From assembly GCA_013396635.1 (NCBI GenBank), contig WBMW01001495.1, positions 186,001 to 250,000 of the forward strand: a stretch of DNA of 64,000 nucleotides, written 5' to 3'. Below the pieces are notes generated by a model. The model saw only the letters and a list, made by a program, of their open reading frames with translations, did no database searches and had not been told where the DNA came from. This DNA is from Penelope pileata (Eukaryota > Chordata > Aves > Galliformes > Cracidae). The translations under genes were made by a program, and so were the position numbers. This document shows, in pieces, positions 42,461 to 54,695 of the stretch (position 1 is its first letter; each line of letters begins with the position of its first letter).

Positions 42461-42784
42461 GCCCCGCGGCGGAGCGCTCGCGGCCGCCCTCGGCTCCCGC
42501 TGGGGGCGGCGGCGCGTGCCGCTTCCTGGGGCGCTGCGGCGGTGCTGCCATGCGGAGCGGGCCGCGCTGGCCGGGCCTGCTGGGCCGCCCACGTGCTGTG
42601 CTGCGGCGCAGGGCCGGGCCGGAGGCTGGAGCTGAAGGGAGCGCGCCCGGGTCCGCTGCGTCGCAGCTCCTTCCTCTGGGGCCTTTGAGATTCCACAGAA
42701 CGGTCTGGGACATCATCGGCAGTGTCCAAACACGTGTTAAATAAATAAGGGAAGAAAACTGGAGCTGTTGGGGTTCAGTGGCTC
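42461..42784 (+). other. Probably misplaced contig: GC-rich part of the RPS16 first coding intron
   Basis: Bases 42461-42679 are extremely GC- and CpG-rich. Bases 42680-42784 are a 105-bp near-copy (one substitution seen) of 44100-44204, which lies directly after the single N inside the RPS16 intron. The natural reading is that this contig overlaps the right-hand side of that N and fills the intron between 44098 and 44100. It would then extend the RPS16 CpG island. An ATG-led frame at 42550-42744 has no supported product. Confidence 0.75.
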
Positions 42785-42785
42785 N

Positions 42786-42859
42786 AGTGGATGATGGAAA
42801 TGTGTGGCTGCATAAACACTGTGCCTTAGGAAACAACTTTAAAAAAAAAAAAAAAAAAG
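42786..42859 (+). repeat. Second copy of the 74-bp duplicated contig end
   Basis: It starts immediately after the single N at 42785 and matches 41447-41520 in length and order, including the 18-A run. Substitutions are at the fifth codon-length block (GGAAATG against GGACATG), GTGCC against GTTCC and AACAAC against AACAGC. Confidence 0.9.
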
Positions 42860-43479
42860 CAAATGCTTCTCAGGTCACATGTTGAAGCTTTGTACAGTCG
42901 GGGTTTCAGATGTGCTAAATCTTACATGCACTGCACAGCGCTATTCACGTGAATAGAACTAATCACTCAGACTGCATAAAGCTAAGGGCTTGTTTAAATC
43001 TTCACATGACTGATGACTAATGTTCAGTGTTTAAAATTCTGTCCAGAGACAGAAGAACTGATTGTTTCATTTGAGCAGCCAACTTCCACATTAATTACAG
43101 GGAGCTAGATCTCTATTGTTTGAAACCTCCAAGAAGCACGACCTCGCTTAACTGATGGCTCCTGCTTCCGTACCTGCGGAGAATTTCGTGTACTGAATGC
43201 AAACTCTAGAAGTAAAGTATTACTCTGGCAACGACTGAAGATGCGTGCCTTAGGACATACTGGACAAGGAGAACAACGATAAAATGTCAAGTTGCGGTGT
43301 TCTGTGCCCCTGGATCCCCGGGTCTAAGCAGAACTCCTTGACTCGCTGTGAAGCACCGCGGCCGCTGACTGTTTATACGGGCATAAAGCACTGCCTGAAC
43401 GTGACTCAGTGTATGACGCTACCGCAGAATACAGTTTCATGTGTTATCTCCTCCAGAACGTCACCAGGATTCTGAAAGA
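42860..43479. other. Upstream flank of RPS16, no gene seen
   Basis: Ordinary composition until about 43280, then rising GC content. If the 74-bp overlap is genuine, this sequence directly continues the block that ends at 41520. Confidence 0.5.
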
Positions 43480-43890
43480 AGGCCGGCACTGTATCGCAGC
43501 GCCTGAACTGCGAACCGCTCCGTCAGCCTCCGGGGAGCGCACAGTTCTGTTTAGGCGACAAAGCCGCCTCTGAGGGGGCACAGCGCCTGGCCAGCACCAT
43601 GGGACCTGGCGGGACTCCGGGAATAGTGCGCTAGCCGTGTGCGAGGAGAGAACCCTTTAAAAAGAGTAACGGAGCAAAGCCAGGCTCCACACAGCAACAA
43701 CCCCGCCACCGCATCTGCTCCCCGCCCGCCCCGTCCCACCCTCTGGGGCCGCGCGGAGTGGGAGGAGGCGGCTGTGCCCGCCCCAGGCCTGCCGCAAAGC
43801 GTGGCTGGGCGCTGTGTCGCGCTGCCGGAAGATGGGGTGCACTTTCCGGCTGGGCCGCCCCTGAGCTGAGGCCGGGAAGCCCCGTTCGGT

Positions 43891-43918
43891 CTTTTCGCGG
43901 TGCCGCCGCCGGAGCAGG
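43891..43918 (+). other. RPS16: RPS16 non-coding exon 1 (5' UTR)
   Basis: The exon runs from the TOP tract CTTTTCGCGG to a strong donor (GCAGG then GTGAGT at 43919-43924). An 85-base intron (43919-44003) ends in CTCTCTCTTGCAG just before the exon that carries the ATG. GGAGCAG occurs both at the exon end and again at the start of the next exon. The alternative is that this intron is retained and the leader is continuous; the quality of both splice sites favours splicing. Confidence 0.6.
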
Positions 43919-44011
43919 GTGAGTGCTGGTGGGCTCCGGCTGCCGCCGCCCGCCCGCCGCCCCGCTGCCGGCAGCGCTAACGCTGCCTCCCTCTCTCTTG
44001 CAGGAGCAGCC

Positions 44012-46898
<2,887 letters not shown>

Positions 46899-46924
46899 AA
46901 TTGTTCAACAGTCATGTGACAGTC

Positions 46925-46930
46925 AATAAA
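46925..46930 (+). terminator. RPS16: RPS16 polyadenylation signal
   Basis: A canonical AATAAA lies 27 bases after the TGA stop (46896-46898), in AGTCAATAAACATAAAG. Cleavage would be expected about 10-30 bases further on, giving the very short 3' UTR typical of ribosomal-protein mRNAs. Confidence 0.92.
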
Positions 46931-46956
46931 CATAAAGAGAATTTGATAAATTTCGT

Positions 46957-49900
46957 GTTTCTAAATTGCATTTTTCTGTGTGAGTAAATAGATTTTTCAC
47001 TATGGGTTCATTGGCAAATCTGTTGATACTGAAGTAAAATCAAATGTCTGGCAGTTTTCTTTTATCCCTTCGGAGTAAGTCTTTAGATAGTCTTTGGGGT
47101 CTCAGGAATGAAAAGAGCCTGTTCCTGTGGGTGTCTGTGTGGTTCTCAGAACATTGAAGGCTTACATCCCATTTATTCCGGGGGGAGCAGGGTGGCTGGT
47201 GGGGTGGGTACATGCCAATGGTTTGTTGAAGTGGACATCAATCTTTGCCTTTCTGGTAAATCTAAGCAAGCAGACCTTTTTCAGGTGGTCCGGGTGTTAG
47301 AGCAGACATGATCCATGTTATCACATGGGCGTGTCTGTCAAAGCCAGGCTGCAGACATAGTCTTTGAGTGGGAGTGGATCTGACTCCTTGCTGGTAACCA
47401 GTATGTGACTTGCCTTAGTATGCTGCTGTAGCGTGAAGCTGCATTAAATATCCTTCTACAAATACTTTTGTGTTGGCAGTTAGTGTTCTTTCAAAGGAAT
47501 TTTATTTTTGGAAGCAGAATTTCAAATGAATCTACAACAGAGTGAAGTCCCAGACATGCCCATGGAATGGTCCTTGGCAATGAGTGCTGCCCATTTGCAT
47601 GAACAGTTTTATGTTGATGCATTGTTGATCACAAGTAACTCCTCAACATAGCAGGAAGTATATGCGCTTCAGTGTATTTCCAGTAGATACTCTAAAGCTT
47701 GTATTTGAAGTTTACATCATTAAAAACAAAGTAATAATGTCTGTGTGTGGAGGGAGAGAGAGAACTCTTACCATATTAGCTATTACTACATAACAGGCAC
47801 AGTTTTCTGGATCGGTATATCTAAACGTAGGAAACTTGAAACTCTGAAATAACGGACCCAGTAAATCATCTTTCAAAAACAGTATTTTCTAACAGTAAAA
47901 CATGAAAAGGTCTTTGTTTTACAAATAACGTTGGGTCTAAATTTAGTCTTGAATAAAGTGCTCACTACAACCACAGATAGGTGTAGACATGGAGAACAAC
48001 ATCAAGTGCTTTAATAAAAAATCCATTTGATTGCCAGACTTGCTCATGTCATGAGTGAGGTGAGGCTATTGAAATCCCTATGGAAGTATGTTCAAATTTA
48101 GGGTTGAAAATATTATGGTAATTTGATAGATCGCTAGGGAATGTGTTTACCAAACGTGAAAAATGTTCAAGAAGTTTGCGTTTCTCATCTGTTGAAGCTT
48201 TGTATACTTTCATTTTGGAAGTAATCCGGTTAGGAGGAGGAAGAGTTAAGTTCTGAGCAAGACATGCAATGTGCTGAGGAAAGACTGTTGGAAAGGCCAA
48301 TTCTGTCCCTTGGTTGAGCTTCAAGTGACTGAATGAGACCTTAGATAAGAGCTGACCCAACAGGCGTGGAAACTGCCCTATGTTGTTGTTTCCAGTGTTT
48401 GGAAAGTGATTTGGGGAGGGGCTGAAAGAAACATTGAAGATAATCAACCAGCAGCATAGCTTCTGCTGTATTGCTTTTGAATGCAGGTAGAAGCCAGATA
48501 TTTGTCCTGTACGCTTATATGACGATACTGAAATTGTTATATGAGCATCTTGAGATACAAGATTTTTGCTGGGATTTCTATCAAATGTGGTATTTCTTCT
48601 CTCACTTGATGATAGGTCATCTCAGCGTACACGAAGTTAAACTGGCTTCGTTTGTGAGTAGAGTTGGGAAACGCAGATAACGGCACAATATTGCCCTTTT
48701 GCTCTAGTTTAGGAAAATGAATATTCATAGGTTTTTTGTAAACCTTGAGACTTGTTAGGATGTCTTCCTGCTTTTTCTGGAGAAAGCTTTTGTTTAAAGC
48801 ACTTTCACTGGTAACTCAAGAGTTAAATGTGTTACTTGAACAAATTCCTTCTGAAAAGGAGTTCTCCATCCATCTCCCATTTTAGCCGTCAGTGTCTGCC
48901 ACAAAATACTGCAATACATGACCTGAATGGAAGTAGAAAACTCTTATTCAAACCTCTCACGCTTTCATTGGAGAGAATTGTATATTCTATTGCCAATTTG
49001 CATACCAGGATTTTTTGTTTTTTGCTAAGTGAATGATGTATTAAATTTCAGACGCTTACTGTCTCTTTGGCAAGATCCATAGTTTGCTTTCCTCAGTCCC
49101 TCCCTTCATCCTCAGATCTGACCCATTTCTTGTTCAGTGAGTTCCTTGGAGTTTCTGCCTTGCAATAGTGTTGCTCACAAAGCATTCTGGCTCTTAGGCT
49201 GCTGAGAACTGTGAGAACTTGCAGTCTGGATTTCTAAGGAAAAGATGCTGTGCAGGGATAACTTCATATTTGATTGCTGAATTCCTGTGAGCTTTGTGAA
49301 AACTGGCAACTTGATGTTAATGAGCTTCGGCTGAGGAAAAATAAGCCTTTGAGTTGTTTGGCTTGTGTGGTGACTGACAAGCAATGGATCACTCATTGCT
49401 GAGGAAATGTGTACTAGCCTGCCAGTTGGCTCATATGTACCTCACACTGTGGCTTGTCCAAAACTGATTCTTGCCTAGCTGTTAAACTGGTAAGATGCAG
49501 GGGAAAAGAAGGGAAAACAGAGTTCCTGTGATGTGGAAGTCATAGAGGCAGGGGAAATGGAAGACCCAGCGCCGGTAACCTTAAGGGTGGTTTTCACGGT
49601 TACGGGGAAACCTGATTTATCTGTTTTTCTGTCCACAAAACAGCTTGAAACAATTGGGGACTTTTGTTTTGTTGCTGTATTATGAAAAAGCTGAAAATAA
49701 AACTTGCATTGCTACTAATATAACCAGAGATTATATCTACATGTTATTTCTCCAAACAAAAAGCTCTTAACATAATAAAAATGCTTTTTGAACTGAACTC
49801 TGATCCTATGAAAATGTCCTGTTAATCCTGGAGAGTGATGTCATTCCCACAAACTTGCTTTCTATATGAGAAACGTTTGTGGAATTGGACTGGTATCTGC

Positions 49901-51290
49901 TTGTGTGAAGGGTTGAAGATCTTTATTCTAAATGGTTGTTGGCTGATTGACCACTAGAGGGCTTAACTTCATTGAGGAAGTGTAGTTAATGGGAAGTTTT
50001 AAGCGTTCGGAAGATTTAAGGAGAAAACATGTTCATAAAAATCTTTCCTCATGTCCTGATTCTTTGGGCATGGAAATCAGGCTCTGGTGGTTGAGCATCT
50101 GCTCTAGCCATGGACACCCTTCAGAGAAATACTAGCAATTTTGTCTTCAAGCCCCTAGTGAGGTTTTCGAGCAGCTGTGGAGATAGAAGAAATGCCCCTA
50201 ACCTCAAATCACCTAGCTGTTTCATTAGTTTCACTGATACTAACCCTTAGGAAGATCAGGCACGTGCATCAAAATGTGGTGCCACGTGAACTCTTCATTG
50301 AAAATACCAGTTCAATGAAGGCTGGAGTATGAGCTCAGAAAAGTACCATGTTTTGTTAATGATGATAATGGATCCAGTTCCAAAACAGGGCAAGCTTGAA
50401 CCCAAGTCACTGAAGGACGTTGTTTCCTTAGCCATTGTTTATAATCCTGATAAAATGCATAACCTCTATATTTAATTAAGTCCTCTCAAATGTTATGTTG
50501 GAAAATGTTGGGCAAATTTATGTTGACTATTATATACAAATATATTAGCACTGAACATTTTAGTGCTACATTTGCAACATTTCACTTTTAAAGAAAAATC
50601 TATAACTTGAAAATGTAACACCAGCATTTTTTTAAGTATAGGCCAGCACATGTTCTGTACAGTGTTCATTTTCTTACCTAAGTGATTATTTTCTAATTCA
50701 TTGTTTCTGTTTTCATTTTCCAGAAGTCCAATCTGTGAGTATTCTGCTACTCGTGTAGATAATGTGGTCATTGCCTGGATATCATTTGATTCTTTTTTTT
50801 TTTCCTTTATTTCTTAATATAGTCTTCAGTGTTACAGTTCAGTGTACTTGGCTGAATAATTCTTTTCCCTTATTAGCTAATGTCCTTCATCTGCTTGGGA
50901 CTGTGCTATTTCCTACCCTGCCTTGGGCAGAGATACCCAGACCTAATGAAACCTATTGCTCTAACTCTTAGAAAGTCCCTTTACAGCTGATGAGGCTTGG
51001 CCTAATTTTTAAACTATGAAAACTTTTTAAACTGTGAAATACTAACATGCAACAAATATTCCCTCAACTTCAGAAAAATTGAAAAAAAAAGTCATTTTTA
51101 ACAGCTTCAGTTAAATCTTTTTAAATTTATATTAATTAATATAATGATTTTATATTAATTATTTATAAAATTAATTTATATTAATGGTATGAAATATCAG
51201 CTTGAGGAATGGAAAAATCCCAGATCAGATTTCTTAGAAGAGTTTGAAATGTTTCTACACCGGAGTTAGCTTCAAAGGAAAATATCTCAG
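46957..51290. other. Intergenic, no supportable gene
   Basis: No exon with a recognisable domain was found. On the minus strand several coding-looking frames cluster (48049-48447, 132 codons; 48537-48728; 49175-49396; 50493-50771), in three different frames. None matches a family I know. I do not call a gene; see the findings. An AT-only patch with ATTAAT repeats lies at about 51117-51186. Confidence 0.4.
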
Positions 51291-52986
51291 AGACTGGTAA
51301 TGGTCTCAGCCCTGTCCCTGGGAATGCAATTGAGCAGCTTATTCTGGATGTCATCTCCAAGAAAGTAGAAGAAAATAAGGTTATCTGTAGTCAACATAGG
51401 TTCACCAAGGGGAAATCATGCTCGATCAATCTGATAGCCTTCTATGATGTCGTGACCAGCTGGGTAGATGAGGGGAGAGCTGTGGATATAGTGTACCTTG
51501 ACTTCAGCAAGGCTTTTGACACTGTAACCCATAACATCGTAGCTAAGCTTAGGAAGTGCTGTATAGATGAGTGGACAGTGAGGTGGATTGAGAACTGGCT
51601 GACTGGCAGAGCTCAGACGGTTGTGATTGGTGGTGCAGAGTCTAGTTGGAGGCCTGTAGTTAACGGTGTTCCCCAGGGGTCAGGACTGGACCCAGCCTTG
51701 TTCAACATCTTCATCAGTGACCTGGCTGACTCCCACTATCAGTACAAGCTGGAGCATGAAAGGATAGAGCACAGCCCTGCCAAAAAGGACTTGGGGGCAC
51801 TGGTGGATGGCATGCTGGACATNGGTAATGGTCTCAGCCCTGTCCCTGGGAATGCAATTGAGCAGCTTATTCTGGATGTCATCTCCAAGAAAGTAGAAGA
51901 AAATAAGGTTATCTGTAGTCAACATAGGTTCACCAAGGGGAAATCATGCTCGATCAATCTGATAGCCTTCTATGATGTCGTGACCAGCTGGGTAGATGAG
52001 GGGAGAGCTGTGGATATAGTGTACCTTGACTTCAGCAAGGCTTTTGACACTGTAACCCATAACATCGTAGCTAAGCTTAGGAAGTGCTGTATAGATGAGT
52101 GGACAGTGAGGTGGATTGAGAACTGGCTGACTGGCAGAGCTCAGACGGTTGTGATTGGTGGTGCAGAGTCTAGTTGGAGGCCTGTAGTTAACGGTGTTCC
52201 CCAGGGGTCAGGACTGGACCCAGCCTTGTTCAACATCTTCATCAGTGACCTGGCTGACTCCCACTATCAGTACAAGCTGGAGCATGAAAGGATAGAGCAC
52301 AGCCCTGCCAAAAAGGACTTGGGGGCACTGGTGGATGGCATGCTGGACATAAGTCAGCAATGTGCCCTCACAGCCCACATAGCCAACAGAATTCTGGGCT
52401 GCATCAAAAGCAGTGTGGCCAGCAGGGCGAGATAAGTGATCCTGCTCCTCTGCCCTGTGCTGGTGAGACCTCACCTGGAATACTGCATCCAGATGTGGAG
52501 TACTCAGCACAGGAGAGACATGGAGCTGTTGGAGTGCGTCTAGAGGAGGGCCACAAAAATGATCGAGGGGATGGAACACCCTCCCTACGAGGACAGGCTG
52601 AGAGAGCTGGGGCTGTTCAGCCTGGAGACGAAAAGGCTCCAGGGAGACCTGGGAACGGCCCTTCAGTAAATAAAGGGGGGCTATCAGAAAGAAGGGGACA
52701 GACTCTTCAACAGGGACTGTGGTGACAGGACAAGGGGAAATGGTTTCAAACTAAAAGATTTAGGTTGGATTTAAGGAAAAAGATTTTTACAATAAGGGTG
52801 ATGAAGCACTGGCACAGGTTACCCAGAGAGGTGATGGAAGCCCCGTCCTTGGACTCATTCAAGGTCAGGCTGGATGGGGCTCTGAGAAACCTGACCTAGC
52901 TGTAGGTGTCCCCGTTCATTGCAGGGATGTTGGACCAGGTGAACTTTAAAGATCCCTTCCAACTCTAAGGATTCTATGATTCTATA
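51291..52986 (+). mobile_element. CR1 LINE copy (ORF2 part to 3' tail), internally deleted, with assembly-duplicated segment
   Basis: The copy runs from the middle of ORF2, through the C-terminal region, to the 3' tail. The tail contains TTGGACCAGGTGAACTTTAA, then CCCTTCCAACTCTAAGG and ATTCTATGATTCTATAG at 52970-52986. Bases 51296-51822 and 51824-52350 are the same 527 bases separated by one N at 51823. The real element is probably only about 1.17 kb. A sense stop at 52433-52435 and another near 52541 show decay. The 5' boundary near 51291 is uncertain because unique sequence and CR1 grade into each other there. Confidence 0.93.
51308..52435 (+). pseudogene. CR1 ORF2 reverse transcriptase remnant, active site deleted
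   Basis: Within one true copy (51824-52435) the frame shows the finger and palm motifs FTKGKSC, VYLDFSKAFDTV (containing the first catalytic Asp), WIENWL and NGVPQGSGLDPALFNIFI. It then jumps from SDLAD straight to SHYQYKLEHERIEHSPAKKDLG and SQQCALTAHIANRILGC. The segment that normally lies between them, including the FADD catalytic box, is missing. The frame ends in a TGA-type stop right after SVASRAR (52433-52435), while similar CR1 frames continue. The long open frame across 51452-52435 exists only because the duplicated unit plus N is 528 bases, a multiple of three. No active enzyme is possible. Confidence 0.88.
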
Positions 52987-54651
52987 GGTGCCCACATGAA
53001 GTGTTTACAGTCTGTGAATACAAGTACATTAGTGCATTAATTTTGATCGGGACCTCACTTCTTTTGCCTCAGCTTGCAGACTGGAGTAGTCTTGGACTTT
53101 GTGGAGCAGATGAAGCTAAACTGGAAGATGCAGTTTAGCTGAGGATAAGCATTCAGTGAATAGGACCAGCTTGGAGTTAGTCGGAAGTAAAAACAAAGCA
53201 AAAAAATCCTCGAAATGTGAATCATGCAAATATGTGTCCTTTAGGATTTACAGAATAATGAAGAACAAGATGGATAGATAAATAATTTCAATGGCTGCAA
53301 GTATTTTGTGAATGTATGTATAGAAAGCTGCATCCAGAGTCACTTAAATATAGAATTATATAAAAATAATTCTTAAGAAATACTTGAACCTTGTTGTACT
53401 GTTATAATGTAGATCAGTTTGCAATAAGTATCCTTTATCTGCCAATGATCCTGAACTTGCATGAGTGCTGCTGTGTCGACGTAGGTGCATGTCTGTGGTC
53501 AGAGAGTTTGTGTGTTTTCCTTTGTCTCTTCTAGTTCAGCTGGGGAGAGGGGAAGAGAAAGGGCTGAAAGAATTGATGAGAGAAATTTATACGTAAGAGA
53601 CCATTGACTTCTGAATTTTATTTTGGTCCACAAACAGCTTGTGCAGAATGCTCCCAGCATCTTACAAAGTGCATGTTAGGGTTAGGCTAAAGAGAGGCTT
53701 CACAAAGGAAAGTGAGTAGTCATTTCAGTTGATGAAAACCTGCACTTTTTAATCATTCTATTAATGTTTAGAGTAAAGTGGGTAAGATTTTTCCAGTTTA
53801 AAATGTGTTCGTGTTCAATTTTGGTGAAGTTGTTTTTCTATTTTAATGAAAATTAGAAACAAAACCTTTTGGTCCTGTTGACTTTTTTCTCTTTTTTTGC
53901 TAACATGAAATTTTCAAAACTTGTTTTAGTGAAATTGAAGTACTAAAAACTTCTGGGAAGTTTTCTTTCATGACAGCAGCAAACTATACACAAAAATGTA
54001 GCCAAAGCATTCTAAAAATCCAGGTGTATTATTTAATGGAATTTTGTGTCTCTCCTTTTAGGACAGATGAGGAACATTAATATGTTAATCTCCAAAATGA
54101 TCTGGTTGTTTTACGCATTAACATAACTGGTGGTTCTTGCTAAATTTGTTTGCTGTAATACGAAGGGCAGCAATCAGCGCAAGCATCAAAGCACACAAAG
54201 GTGTAATGACGACTGAAGGATCTCTGAAACCGTCATGACATGGCAAAATTTCTTTCCATGTCATTGTCTGCTGTGTTATAAAGGGCCGATTGAATTCAAC
54301 AGAGGAGTAGTGCTCGCAGGTCTGGTGAAAGTGTAACTAATACAGACTCCGCTGAAGAGTTACCATGCATTTCTAATGAGAGACATGCAGCCAGAAAGTT
54401 GTATGCAACGTTTGCAAAGCTCCTGAAGCTGTATGTATCTACCAAGCTTGATGTCTCCTTTTCTTTTCCTTTTTGTATTGTACTATTTTAAATAATGCAT
54501 CCGATTATCTAAATTTTAAAGGATTTAAGCACACTGCAGGAATACATAGTTATAAGATGCCATCATAACCAAAGCCATTCATTTGGATGAATTTCCTGCT
54601 ACTAAGTTATACGGAAATGAACACTGTGGGAAAGCTCAATTTAATGATACC
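52987..54651. other. Presumed upstream flank of the otogelin-family gene
   Basis: AT-rich sequence with no transposon or coding signal recognised. The promoter and any 5' UTR of the gene starting at 54652 should lie here or further upstream. I cannot point to a TATA box or CpG island, so regulation is not readable from sequence. Confidence 0.4.
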
Positions 54652-54695
54652 ATGGAGTATATTCTTGCTTCATTCACTGCTGTCCTCTTTGCAAG
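54652..54695 (+). CDS. Otogelin-family exon 1: start codon and signal peptide
   Basis: The ATG is followed by a short hydrophobic run (MEYILASFTAVLFA) that suits a secretory signal peptide, and the exon closes on GCAAG then GTAAGA, a strong donor. It ends with two bases of a codon (AG), and the next exon's first base completes it. The context GATACCATGG is a good Kozak match (G at +4). The weak point is that any short hydrophobic ATG exon in AT-rich DNA can be chance; phase match with the next exon supports it. Confidence 0.6.

Noticed and set aside
42550..42744. ATG-led frame in the GC-rich contig as an upstream gene start
   Set aside because: The contig most likely belongs inside an RPS16 intron. 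The arginine/alanine/proline-rich frame is what CpG-island DNA yields in any frame.
41399..42836. Several open frames of about 400 codons crossing 41.4-42.8 kb on both strands
   Set aside because: They run through the 940-base N gap, so almost all their length is unknown sequence. The flanking parts are low-complexity or GC-rich non-coding DNA.
50688..50762. Plus-strand acceptor TTTTCATTTTCCAG followed by GTGAGT as an exon
   Set aside because: It would make an 11-base exon, and the same bases serve an alternative minus-strand reading. Neither is supported by neighbouring exons.
51452..52435. 327-codon open frame as an intact retrotransposon gene
   Set aside because: It is two identical halves joined at a single N and lacks the catalytic FADD region. 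It is a decayed CR1 with an assembly duplication.
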